NCBI RefSeq assembly: GCF_023898315.1
Contig: NC_064616.1
Location: forward strand, 530,801,102-530,865,101
Direction of reading: 5' to 3'
DNA length: 64,000 nt
Source: Schistocerca nitens
Lineage: Eukaryota; Arthropoda; Insecta; Orthoptera; Acrididae
Below the pieces are notes generated by a model. It had not been told where the DNA came from. It did not search any database and worked only from the letters and a program-made list of their open reading frames with translations. This document shows, in pieces, positions 52,391 to 63,293 of the stretch; positions within the stretch are counted from its first letter, which is position 1; each line of letters begins with the position of its first letter. Position numbers and translations under genes: made by a program.

Positions 52391-53930
52391 TTTGTCATCA
52401 CTGATTAATTTTGTAAGATTATATTTTATATCCACTATTTCAGTTGACCATTATTGTATTGCTCACTTTTTTGTGGATAGCACACAGTTGTTGGATGCAT
52501 ATAGTAACTTAGACATCTGGAACATATCATGTAGACATGGGTCACTGTTCCTTTGTGTCATTCACCCATATTTACTTCATTTGCTTGATCTTGACCTTTT
52601 GCTTTACCTATGCTTTTTTATATTTTATACATGTCATTTTTATCTGATTGCTTTTCTTTATAACGTCGTAAAGGATTCGATATGTAAGTTACACTATGGT
52701 ATAATAAAAAATTGCAGATGATACATACACCCAGATCATCTTTACATATTTGCTAATGCACACTAAGGTTTGCTTTTAGATGTGTATGTGCAAAGGATTT
52801 GTCTGCTACAATAACTTTGTAAGTCAAAGCCTCACAGTATGTAAATTTTCTCTACTGTAGGGACGTGTTATGTTGGTCTTTCTTAATTTTAGATTTCAGC
52901 TGTTAGGTGACTCATTCCAGCTGCCCTATCTATTTCTGTTTGTCATTTTATATCAGTGACATCATTATGGTATACAGTGACATAGCCCCTTTAAATAAAT
53001 CACATATATTGGCCATATTCATATTTTGTATAGTTTTAAGTGAGTTTGTGCTAATGTGATTTACTTTTTCTGTACACATGTGCTTTACTTTTTATACAGA
53101 TCTGTATAAATTGCTGTTATTGGTCGTTCTGTTTTAGTAAAAAGCCTTATGACATTACCCCATCTGCAAGAACTTGTATCTGTACAGCATCATATTTGTG
53201 TTTATTCAACTTGTCTATTTTTCTCTAAAAGTTCCTTCCACCAATCATGCTTTTAACATTTTTTGACTTCATTTTATAACTTAGCTGTACATTACCTATT
53301 ATACAACTCAAAATTGTGTTATACTGTGTTGCCACCTTCTGTTACTTTCTTCACCTATGAGCCTGGGCACTTGATGCAAGTCAGTCTGTTTCTGACCAGC
53401 TTACGGAAACGTTGAATGTCACTGTTACCGGACAGCATGATTATCTTCTGTGTCACACTGCATGCACTGCAACAGTGCTTGTCTGTACTTACTATATACT
53501 CATTTTACAAGTGCAAGTTCAAAGGTATGCCTGTAACATAATGGTTTTCATGTAACTTTCATGCTATTTTCTTGTCATTTATGGCATATGTATGCTTACA
53601 TTATGGTGATATGATGAGAATTTTACATCACTTTGTTACAGTTGATGTATATACTTCACAGCTGACATTCCAATGCATTGTTAAAAGGCAACTAAGTGTC
53701 CACCTATCTTAGAAACACTCTTTTTATTCTAGTTTGTAGTGTTCAATATTTTTGTTAAAATCTTTTGTAAATACCATTAATGTTAATGCAATTTTTGTCT
53801 TATAACCTTCTATTTCAATACCTCTTGGATCTAAAGATGACCAGAAACCGTCAAAAATTAGTTATCTATTTTACTATATGTGACCTTGGTTAATAAAGAT
53901 TTTGCAGAAAGTCAAAATTCATTGAACTAA
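52391..53930 (+). repeat. right arm of the long inverted repeat
   Basis: Inverted partner of 48625-50095. It directly abuts the TA duplication of the Tc1-like element on its left. The outer end is near ...AAAATTCATTGAACT (53912-53926). Confidence 0.85.
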
Positions 53931-54830
53931 ATACATACCCAAAATTATCATGCAATTAAACATAAATTGTGTTATTTGTTGAACAGGGACATACACAATT
54001 ATAGCAAGATGTGGGAAAGATTCTCAGAAACAAAGAACAATACTTCATTTAACTGACAATATTCTTGTAAACATGTGTCACTCTCTACTCAAGAGACTCC
54101 CAGACAGCATAAAATATTGAAAGAACATTACTATCCATAAATAAATAAAAATGTTAATTTGGATCAATGTGCCTATGCAGTAATAAAGAGGGTATAGAAG
54201 TTAGGCATTAAAACTTCCAAATAACATTATAAATTACGTATATTAATGTAAGCAATTACTCGATTCTGGTACCCATTATTTGTGTTTTGTTTCTATTTCA
54301 CGCATCTGAGGAAACCAACAGTTTGAAGAGAACAGAAAAGAAGTACAATGGCAGTCCTCAGAATACAGAGGGAAAGATTGTATAGCTTGAATGGAAAACT
54401 ATGTGTCTGGCACTGTGTATTAGGCTCCTAGTTATAATGCATTAAAAGAAACTTTAATTTTATACAAATTTTTCTTTTTAGTGTTTCTGTAGTTGGCACA
54501 CTTGCATAACAATTTCTATAGGTCTACTCTGTTTATGTCTGTGTAGGAATGTGTGTTGTGGATCCTGGTTATTAGTATGTATCTGTGTAAATATAACAGA
54601 CCTGTCTTTTACTACCTAATATTCATGTTTCTCTCTGTTTCACTATGAAATTAATATTACATTATGTTATATTAAGCTCAAACACCTACAAGCAATGAAA
54701 AAGATAATAATCAGGTACAATGATCAGAAACAAAAGAAAACCATCCTATATTAATAGAAGATAACCTATAGTATAACACACAATCTATAGTGTTTGTGAT
54801 GAACTTTTAATGGATATATAACTATTGTTT
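53931..54830. other. intron sequence with no recognisable element
   Basis: AT-rich. No coding motif, repeat pair or transposon end was recognised. Confidence 0.35.
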
Positions 54831-57060
54831 TCAGATTTTTTATCATTGTGCCTCACTCAAGAGTGAATATAGGCATAAAGTTGAAAAGTATGAACTCATA
54901 TCACTCCTCCCAGCATTATCTAAAGTATCTGAGAGACTAATGAAACAACAAATTACCAAGTACTTAAATTACCATGAGGTATTGGATTGCAATCAACACT
55001 GGTTTCAAACAGGTAGAAGTACAGAAAGAGCATTATTATTATTTTTATTATAGATAAAATAATTAAAAACCTAGATAACAACAATATTGTTGTATGAATT
55101 AATTTAACTCTTTCTAAAGCTTTTGATACTTATAGTCATGAAATTCTCTTAGATAATCTGGGAGCAATGGGGACAAATGTAATGTGGTTTCAGTCATATT
55201 TACAAAATACAACACAGGTTGTGGAACTTAATTCAGGTCATTTTAATCACAAATCAGATTCGTACCTGATGTAAAGAAAGTTGAAATAGCTGTACCATAG
55301 GATAGAATGTTAGGTCCCTTACTATACCTTATTAAATGATATGTAGATCTTGGAAACTGCAGCTAATGCCATGTTGCTTGCAGATGATACTAGTGTACTA
55401 CTGAATGATGTTAAAGAATCTCTGTCTACAACAACTGATCAAATCCTCAAGTCCTCACATCCGTGGTTCAATGCTAACAGAATGTCCCTTAATGTGAAGA
55501 AAACCTATTACATTCAGATTGGAAAAATGAATCAAAACCAAGATCTCCAGGTGGTATTGGGCAGAACTGAGTTACAAAGGGTACAGTATATGACACTTTT
55601 AGAAATGTACATTGATCAAGACAAACTGGAAATACCACACAACAAAACTCTCCCAAAGCCCAGGCTCTATATCTTTTGCCCTGATAATCATTTTTAAGTA
55701 TGCTCCTCAGAAGATGCTAGAATGGCTTACTTGGTTCCTTCCAGTCTATTGTAGCTCATGAAATAGATTTTGGGGGTAAAATTCCTTGACGATTAAATGA
55801 TATTTTTACATTAAAAAATAATTTTGAATAATGAAATTAAATTACACATTGGCAACGAATTGGTAAAGAAAGAGTCTAGTGTAAAATTTCTTGGCCCCAA
55901 CAATCCAAAGCAACCTGAAATGGGACACACATATTGACTCCCTATCAACTAAGTTGTCAAAAAATATAGTTGCAATCAGTACTATTAGCAAGTTCTGTAA
56001 AGACACTGTAATCATAAAGACTGCATACCATGCTCTTTTCTCCTCTATCTTGAACTACAGTATTGAAATTTGGGGGGAACAACCAAAGCTAATCCAGATA
56101 AGCTACTCACTCTTCAAAAAAGGTGTGTGAGAATTATCTGTGGAGCAAAATATAGGGAATCTTGTTGTAACTTGTTTCCAAAAACAGGAGTGTTAACTGA
56201 TATAAACACATGCATTCTAAAAGTGATATTGCTTGAGAAAAGACTGCACCCAAACACTTATTTGGATTTCCACCAGTACAATACTAGAAATAATGAAAGA
56301 TTTTACATTGGCAGTCACAGAACAGCACTTTATGAAAAGGGGCCTCAGTACGCAGGTATAAAATAAGCTAATGCACTGCCTAGTGCAGTCATGGCCCTTC
56401 CTATAATTAAACTGAAACATCAGCTTAAGAAATTTTTAGTAAAACACCCTTTCTACACATTAGAAGAGTACCATACTTATATGAAGAACAACAAATGCCT
56501 TGTGAAATTATGTAAATAGAAATCAGTAAACATCTTATTGTAGTTTTGTTGTAAATAAACGACATATTCAGAAGAATGTGTCTTGTGTATTGCACAAATA
56601 AGTGTAATCATTACTGTTTCTTTGTACATGTGCAGTGTACCATTCGATGTTGAATAACGCTATTATTATTATCAATAATATTATTATTATTATTACAGAA
56701 AAGGGCTCTTCAAATCTTGTCACTTACGTCTACAATGGCTTATTGCAAGCCCCCATATAAAAAGGTGTGTGTGTGTTTGTTGTACCCACCTATGCATATA
56801 CAAATGTGTATTGATGAAAAGAACTAATCTTGGAAATCTGCAAATTAACAGTGATCACCAAAGCTATAACACTCACGACTATGGGTCTCTCCATGTTAAG
56901 CAAGGAAAAACAACTTGCACTCAAAGACACGTAACCCACTCGAGTGTTATTCTTTATAATACATTGCCAAGATACATAAAGAGCCTGGACAGGGGAAATG
57001 CCTTTTAGAGCAGAGTTAAGATCATTTCTTATTGCAAAGTGTTTTTTAAGTGTAAATTAA
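54831..57060 (+). pseudogene. jockey/CR1-type LINE A, interrupted by LINE B
   Basis: RT pieces on the plus strand: SLLPALSKVSERLMKQQITK, HWFQTGRSTERAL, FDTYSHEILLDNL, QNTTQVVELNSGHF, a MLGPLLYLI block, AMLLADDTSVLLNDV with the catalytic ADD, MSLNVKKT and RVQYMTLLEMYIDQDKLE. The C-terminal region starts (DARMAYLVP, IFTLKN) and stops at about 55830. It resumes at 56695 with EKRALQILSLTSTMAYC, NLQINSDHQSYNTHDYGSL and VILYNTLPRYIKSL, which is the expected continuation after an IFTLQKRALR-type block. The two halves fit across the intervening element. Many stops are present. Confidence 0.7.
55831..56694 (+). mobile_element. LINE B, 3' fragment with (ATT)n tail, inserted in LINE A
   Basis: This piece carries its own copy of the RT thumb and C-terminus: SSVKFLG, QSNLKWDTHIDSLSTKLSKN, LNYSIEIWG, KANPDKLLTLQKRCVRIICG, RLHPNTYLDFHQYNTRNN. 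It ends in an ATTATTATTATC...ATTATTATTATTATT tail at about 56655-56694, typical of a LINE 3' end. The 5' end is truncated within the RT. It repeats a protein region already present in LINE A, which shows that two elements are superimposed. Confidence 0.75.
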
Positions 57061-57685
57061 TATGTCAATTTACACAATACTGTGCCCTCATTTACTTCTG
57101 AGTACTTTTTAATCTGTTAATGGTTGCACCATTTATGCTGTTGTTTGTCTTTGCAGAAGAACACTTCCACTGTTGGTTTGCTGTTTTCTGTGCCTCAGAT
57201 CCAGCACAATATACCTCTTCAGAGAAGGGATCTGTTGCAAGATTAGTTGTGATAGATATAGTGTTGGTTGGTGTTCATGTTTTATAATTCTAAATTTCAT
57301 TTAATTAACATCTATTGTCACAAACTTTTTGTTCACAGATTACCGGTTTCAGTCTATAACGACCATCTTCAGATCTGCAGCAAAAAATATGGGGAAAAAA
57401 ATACACTCACAGATTGTCTACAGCTTAAAAATGACAAATAGACCATAATGAAAAGTACTACTGACATATATATATATTTCATGAGAGTTATATATTGTGT
57501 TCATATGTTTTCATATTCTCAGAATTGTATCAACTCTAAGACAAAAATAAATAAATAAAAGACACACTATGAAGGAACTATCAAAATGAATAGGAAATTG
57601 GAGGATAATATGTGTACACACAAACAAATTATTACAATTTCAGAAAAGGTATATGATTTATTCAAGAGAAAGAGCTTAGAAAATT
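57061..57685. other. intron sequence with no recognisable element
   Basis: Short AT-rich stretch, with ATATATAT near 57466 and AAATAAATAAATAAAAG near 57546. It contains a possible RNA end motif only; nothing can be assigned. Confidence 0.3.
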
Positions 57686-58110
57686 GAGAAAGTAAATACT
57701 TTGTTGGTCCAATTCTGGCCCTTATGCAAACAGTTATTCAGCTTGGGATTGACTAACAGGGATGTGGGATGTCCTCCTGAGGGATGTTATGCCAAATTCT
57801 GTCCAGCTGGTGTGTTAGATCATCAAAATTCCAAATCTCAAGATGGTTGGAAGGCCCTGCCCATAATGCCCCAAACATTCTCAGCTAGGCAGAGATCCAT
57901 TGAACTTAGTGGGCAAGTTGTGGTTTGGCATGCATGAAGATAAGCAGGAGAATCTCTCATCATGTGCAGAGGGCATTATCTTGCTGAGATGTGAGCCCAG
58001 GATGGCTTGTCATGCAGGGCATCAAACAGAGTGTAGAACATCACTGCTGTACTGATATGCTGAAGTGTGTCATGGATGACAACCAAAGTGAATTTTTGAC
58101 ACTCTTTCTC
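57686..58110 (-). pseudogene. Tc1-like transposon fragment
   Basis: The plus strand contains GTGGGATGTCCTCCTGAGGGAT, CCAAATTCTGTCCAGCTGGTGTGTTAGATC and CTTGCTGAGATGTGAGCCCAGGATGGCTTG, which on the minus strand encode the conserved C-terminal half of a Tc1-type transposase. The frame is broken. Neither end is present. The family call is partly from memory of related locust sequences. Confidence 0.6.
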
Positions 58111-58249
58111 ATGAATAAACCATCCGCGTTTTCTGAAATTGTAATTATTTGTTCTTATGTACATTTATCTCACAGCTACCATTTTCCATCCAATATGGAT
58201 GACTCCTTCATGGTGTAGCATTTTTTATATGGTTTCTATTCCAGTCATA

Positions 58250-58435
58250 TAATGAGATCGAGGTGGCTAACCTAGTGTTAATGCACTGGACTCGCATTTG
58301 GAAGGGGCAGGCTTTGTACTTCATCTGGCCATCCTGACTTGGTTTTTCCATGATTTTCCCAAGTTGCTAGGGTGAACAATAGGATGGGTCCATTTATAAG
58401 GCCATGGGCAGCTTCCTGCCCTATCCTCATCTAAT
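58250..58435 (+). mobile_element. tRNA-derived SINE
   Basis: The head GAGGTGGCTAACCTAGTGTTAATGCACTGGACTCGCAT contains an A-box-like stretch. A weak B box follows (GGCTTTGTACTTCATC). The body has GGCCATCCTGACTTGGTTTT, a TTCCATGATTTTCCCAAGT block and TAGGATGGGTCC. Decayed members of the same family occur at 20761 and 27315. A duplication of CATCTAATCATAT-CTACTTTCC (58427 and 58482) follows it directly. Confidence 0.75.
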
Positions 58436-58527
58436 CATATTCTACTTTCCATATGTTTTGTATGTGTGTACAAGTTGTTGCTGTCATCTAATCATATCCT
58501 ACTTTCCATATGTTTTATATGTGTGTA

Positions 58528-59464
58528 CAGGTTGTCCCTAGAGGAACAGTGAGCATTCATGGGCACACAGGAATGATAATTTGAAGCCAAAAATCTGGTA
58601 AACAAGTGCTCTAAAATGCATACCTTAAGACCTATTAGCACTTCTTCATCTTTAATAGTGTAAAACAAATCTCTTCTATTGCAAGCTTTTTGGTTTCCAT
58701 ATTTCGAGAAGTGATAGAATGGAGCAAAACAAGAGAAAATGTCCAGTAAACATGGGCACAAAAGTGCATCTTCATATATTCATGGTGCAAAGACTGTTCC
58801 ATAAAATTTTGGGCATGCAGCCACATAAATTTGACTTCTTATTTTAATATTTTGGCTGAATACCATCCAGCCATCTTCAGAGTGAGCCGAGGTGATTGAC
58901 ACTCCAGCACTTGTTCTACCTCTTGCTCCAGCAAATGCTGGAGCATCAGTTACATCAGCTCACTCTGAAGATGGCTGGATGGTATTCTGCTTGCTCCAGC
59001 AAGTTCTGGAGCGTCAGTCATCTCGGCTCACTCTGAAGCTAGCTGGACAGTATTCATCAGAAATATTAGAAGAAGAAGTTGAATCTATGGGGCTGCATGT
59101 CCGAAATTTTATGGTACGTGGGCTCTAAAGTTCATACCTCAATAACTATGACCACTTGTTCATCTTTGCTACTGTGAAACATATTTCTTCTACAGAACAA
59201 GTGCTCATAGGTCTTAAATTATGCATTTTAGAGCCCATGTTTACTAGACAATTTTTTCTTGTCTTGGTCTATAATACTTCCTCCCAAAATATAGAAAGCA
59301 AAAAGCTTGCAATAGAAGAAATCTGTTGACATAATCGAAGATGAAGAAGTGCTCATAGTCATTAAGATATGCATTTTAGAGCACTTGTTTAATAGACTTC
59401 TCTGCTCTGAATGATCATTCCTGTCAAATCTGTGAATATTTACCATTCCTCTTGGGACACCCTG
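58528..59464. mobile_element. large palindromic non-autonomous transposon
   Basis: The left end CAGGTTGTCCCTAGAGGAAC and the right end CATTCCTCTTGGGACACCCTG are inverted copies. The left flank is TA (58526-58527); the right flank is CA, a probable decayed TA. Inner parts also fold: GCATACCTTAAGACCTATTAGCACTTCTTCATC pairs with GATGAAGAAGTGCTCATAGTCATTAAGATATGC. The centre (58860-59050) is a smaller palindrome: CCAGCCATCTTCAGAGTGAGC and GCTCACTCTGAAGATGGCTGG. There is no coding capacity. Confidence 0.8.
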
Positions 59465-60494
59465 CATATTATTTCTGTAATGTATCTGAGACATTGCTGA
59501 ACAGTATAAGGATGAATAAATGAATAAAATAGAAATTATTGTCTTTTTCATTGCATTTAGATGCCTGAGAATGATCTGTTGCTTGACTAAAACTGGTAGT
59601 TTCAATAAAGCAACATATAGTTATTACACAAAATTATGATTTTTCAATAATGTTTAAAAGGTGTAAATCCTTATGTATAAATAATATTGTCACTGCAAAT
59701 AAGCACTAGCCCTGCTCCTACTGGATAGTGGAAAGATAGTAGCTTGACTGTAGACTTCTTTGAAGAAACCTTTCTACTGTGGATCCAAAATTTGATGACA
59801 ATATGGAGAAACTAATCACACATAAACACAGCTGGATTTGAAACTGAGTTATGCCTAATACAAGTCCAGGACATAGATTGCTACCCCATCTCAATGTATA
59901 TATGGTATACTTTCTCTCCTCAAAGTGATTGTGGGTTTCCAGTGTTGGTAGAAGAATTTTCCAAATATCTGAGTACAGATTTATGAAATATTAAGGGTTT
60001 AAATCAGTTCATGATGTACACTTGGATATTTCATTCAGTTCATTACTTTTGTAAAAGGATATACAAGTTTCAGTTATAGTCAAATTCATTGTTTTAATTC
60101 ACAAAGAAGATGCTTTTTGGTTCACAGTTCACACTGAGAAATTTCTTTCTATAATCTCTTCAAAGTTTAGAATATCTAAAATATAAATGAGAAAGAGACT
60201 TCATTTCCGCTATATCTCATCTGTAAGATTTTGAAGATACTAATGTGTTATGGTACATTTAAACTTGGAACTAGTGTTCTTCAACACATTCCCATACCAC
60301 CATACCAGTTATTCACAATTATGATGTTTCAAAGTCTGGGTCAGTCAGTGCCCCAAATAAATTAACTTCATCACACTTTCAGACAGAATGTGTCTTTTTT
60401 ATTCTGTAGCAGTGAGATGCATCTCCCTAAATAACTTGTAATTAAGATATTGAAGGAGTTTATAAGAAATAATGATTTTATCATGAAACTGAAG

Positions 60495-60499
<5 letters not shown>
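59465..60499. other. intron sequence with no recognisable element
   Basis: AT-rich. No coding or repeat signal was recognised. Confidence 0.35.

Positions 60500-60552
<53 letters not shown>
60500..60552. repeat. (GA)n microsatellite
   Basis: An uninterrupted run of about 26 GA units. The open frame across it with repeated Glu-Arg is an artefact of the repeat. Confidence 0.98.
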
Positions 60553-60555
<3 letters not shown>

Positions 60556-61002
60556 TTAGTTTTGAAACTTTTATACAAAAGGCTCTACATTACTGGTGCA
60601 CATATTATTCAATTAGAAGTGACTGTATTGAAGAAAAGGTGAATGAAAAATTTTGCCCATTTTTTAAGTTGGGTCTACATACATAAATATATAGTTGAAA
60701 TCTCTGAACAGTCTTTTCACTTGCACACTGTATGCAAATGCTACATGTGAATGAACAATCATAAGCATGAGCTACCCTCCACTGAAAACTACAAAATTAA
60801 TTTAACTTTTCACATCTACATACATACTGTGCAAGCTACCATATGATGCATGGCAGAGGGTACATTGTACGACTGCTATTAATTCCCATCTGATTTGAGT
60901 TTAGGACAATTATATTATCTTTCCTGTGTTAGGTGTACAGGCAGTGATGAAACAGGGCAAACAAGGAAGTACAAAACAAGGATGGATAAGTGATGTACTT
61001 AC

Positions 61003-61054
61003 CAACAATTATAGCTAATATAACCAATCCAATAACTCCCATTATAATCATCAT
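61003..61054 (-). CDS. nSyb: neuronal synaptobrevin (VAMP), transmembrane exon
   Basis: Minus-strand acceptor ATATTTTCAG, then a 52-nt exon, then donor GTAAGT at 61002 downward. It encodes MMIIMGVIGLVILAIIV plus one base (phase 1). MMII(M/L)GVI is the hallmark start of the synaptobrevin/VAMP membrane anchor, and VIGL is shared with fly nSyb. The preceding residues in the family end in N-LK, which must be in an exon right of the window. The next exon in the window (40376-40255) supplies GTT to complete Val and keeps the frame. The protein is a tail-anchored v-SNARE of synaptic vesicles that drives membrane fusion with syntaxin and SNAP-25. The exon is short but has both splice sites and the family motif. 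Confidence 0.85.
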
Positions 61055-62020
61055 CTGAAAATATTAGAGAAAATGTTAGATAACAACAACAAAGCAACAT
61101 TTGTTATGGGTAAATTCAATAAACTTAAGGGCTTCTGAAAAGTTAAATGTTAAACATGCTACAAGAGAAATTGTTACAGATTTTCAAGCTTCTCTGAGAT
61201 GCAGAGTGATTAAGTACTAGGCTGGAGAAGAAAGAAACTTTCAGATGGAACAATACAGAATTCACATGAGGTAGACATAATACTGCTTAAAACACAAAAC
61301 TATAGAGGTTACTACATTAACAACCATCAGCTAAAGCAGTTCCATTTTTTAGAAAGCATTATTAGTTTATTAAAATTATTAGTGGCTACTTTACCCAGAG
61401 GTCTGAACTTCAGGATGAGTAGCGGTATGGTATTACATTTCCCAGCATAAAAAGTAATATGAGTGTTTCTGTGTTAACATATATAGAGTTTCCACTAATT
61501 GATGGTTCAGCAGCATTCACAATTACTGTAATAAGCTACATACAACAACAATCTCAGGAGATATACTCACCTGATTTTGCTACACTATAAAAGGAACATA
61601 CTTTACAAAAGTGAATAGCATATCAATGTAAACTTAGCATATTTTGTAGACATGTTTTGTTTTTCTGGTATGTTGTACCTCATGATGGGGCTCCTCGTAT
61701 GAACCTATGGAATTACCAGTATACATAATACAATCTAAAAAAGTAGTTCATATTTGCAGTCATCCTTCCTCAATTGTTACTTCATTGATATTTATCATGT
61801 AGCTAAGAAAAATATTACTTGTATTTTCCAACAAAATGTTGTCATCAAGCACATAGCACTTTCTGCAGTTTTTATGTGACCTATGCTTTATATGTAGCCA
61901 ACAGCTCTCATGTAAGCAATAGAAGCACACAATACAAGTTTTCAATTATCTGCAGGCCATGATTTTGCATTTCACTGCACATAACCTTCTCTGCTGTGCA
62001 CTGCACTCAATCTTGCTGAG
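61055..62020. other. nSyb upstream intron, no recognisable element
   Basis: AT-rich sequence right of the transmembrane exon. No upstream nSyb exon (SNARE motif) was found here. Nothing else recognised. Confidence 0.4.
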
Positions 62021-62425
62021 TTAACATGTCATACGGGCCCAGCTCCTGGTGTGATGGTATGTAGTGCCTTGGAATATGACATGACAGCATGTTGCCATTG
62101 CTGTTCTAATCTAGCTCTATATAGAAGGTATTGGATTATTGTCCTGGCTAGCACCCTCTCCAGACTATTTACCCACTGAAAAAACCTCATCAGGGGCTGC
62201 TTAGAATCTAGCACACCACCACTCATCAGTCACCAAAATTGTTGAATCATACTATAGAGTTGAAGCAGCATGGAATGATATACCTGTATCTGTCATTCAG
62301 TTTTAGTTCAGTTTAATGCCTAACTGGGTTCAAGCCACTGTTGCTGCGAGAGGTGGAAGCATTATGCACTGCATTTTGCACCTTTCATGCCCCTAATATT
62401 GTAGAAATTTAATTACATATTCTTT
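62021..62425 (+). pseudogene. Tc1-like transposase C-terminal fragment
   Basis: The plus strand reads YGPSSWCDGM-type sequence (from TGP-PGVMVWGA), then a broken middle with HPLQTIYPLKKP (decayed catalytic region), then KLLNHTIELKQHGMIYLYLSF and a region ending ...LLREVEALCTAFC, which parallels the end of Tc1-type transposases (INSMPNRV-A-I---G). Multiple frame breaks. No inverted ends seen. Confidence 0.65.
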
Positions 62426-62529
62426 CTACTTTACTGAATATGCACAGTAAGCAAAATTTCATTATTTCCCATCCTTCTTGGTGCTACAATTTTAATGTCC
62501 AGTGGCTTTTATTATATATGGAATGGGCA

Positions 62530-63293
62530 CTCAAAGACCATGTAAGTAGGCCTACTTCATCCCACATAAATAATGTCATATTCACAGGAAATATCATGCA
62601 CACTTAGCTCTTTGAGACCTGACTTTCTGACTTTCCTGGTTTCTTCTGAGATACATCTTCTGCTCCATTGTTGCACCACAGAATCAAGAAATACTGTTGG
62701 CCTGGCCTCTTTCACTGAGTCACAAATAATTTTTTCTGTTTGTACCTTATAAAATCTGCAACTTTTCTCTTGCTGTAGTATTTTCCTGGAATGCATGTAT
62801 CGAGTGAATATGTTTTGACAGGACACATTATTTTATCATAAATAATTTTAACACTATGTACAGATGCATTCAAGACATTTCTTTTGTAGACAACATGTTA
62901 ATGCTATTTTTGTTCTATTAATGCTTGGTGCATGGTGATTTCCTCAGCACTGTGGGATCACAGCTACCAACCTTCTGCTGTTGCATCACATCTAAGAAAA
63001 GCAGTTTACCATCACTCCGTGTCTTCTCAAATGCAAAACTAAATTGGTGATGTACTAACTGAAAGTATTGAGGGTGACCCTCCAGCCTCTGATTCTCCAT
63101 GATCACCTTGCTTTGTAGCCCACAAGAGTTGCCTTTGATGCCTATCTAACCTTCCATGAATGCATAAATTTGGGCCAGCTCTGCAAACTCCTACATCTTG
63201 TGGTTTCAATGATATTAAGAGAGCACTATGCCAGCAGTCACAAACTTCACTCCTGATAAAAATAATGGTAACAGCTGCTGACAGCTCAAGCAT
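62530..63293 (-). pseudogene. Penelope-like retroelement fragment (RT)
   Basis: The minus strand has MIMENQRLEGHPQYFQLV followed by a shifted FSFAFEKTRSDGKLLFLDVM and GSCDPTVLRKSPCTKH. The pattern F--E---GKLPFLDV--------G-----VYRKPTHT is characteristic of Penelope-like RTs just after the catalytic region. In the upstream part (63130-63293) only fragments can be seen. Downstream (62557-62826) is an unrecognised broken frame that may belong to it. There is no sign of a GIY-YIG domain. Confidence 0.6.

Larger units (their letters stand above)
40377..61002 (-). other. nSyb intron of about 20.6 kb
   Basis: It begins with GTAAGT (61002 downward) and ends with TTTCAG (up to 40377), both canonical. 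It holds one LINE split by a palindromic element, an RTE fragment, three Tc1-like copies, a long inverted repeat, two nested LINEs, a SINE, a second palindromic element and a GA microsatellite. Each is listed separately. Confidence 0.75.

Noticed and set aside
60450-60686. A protein with a long Glu-Arg repeat
   Set aside because: It is a translation of the GA microsatellite; the reverse strand is equally open and there is no family support.
61001-61060. Read-through of the nSyb transmembrane exon into the intron as an alternative C-terminus
   Set aside because: The frame after the donor runs for about 30 codons to a stop, but the donor is a strong GTAAGT and the downstream proline-rich exon fits in phase, so the spliced form is preferred.
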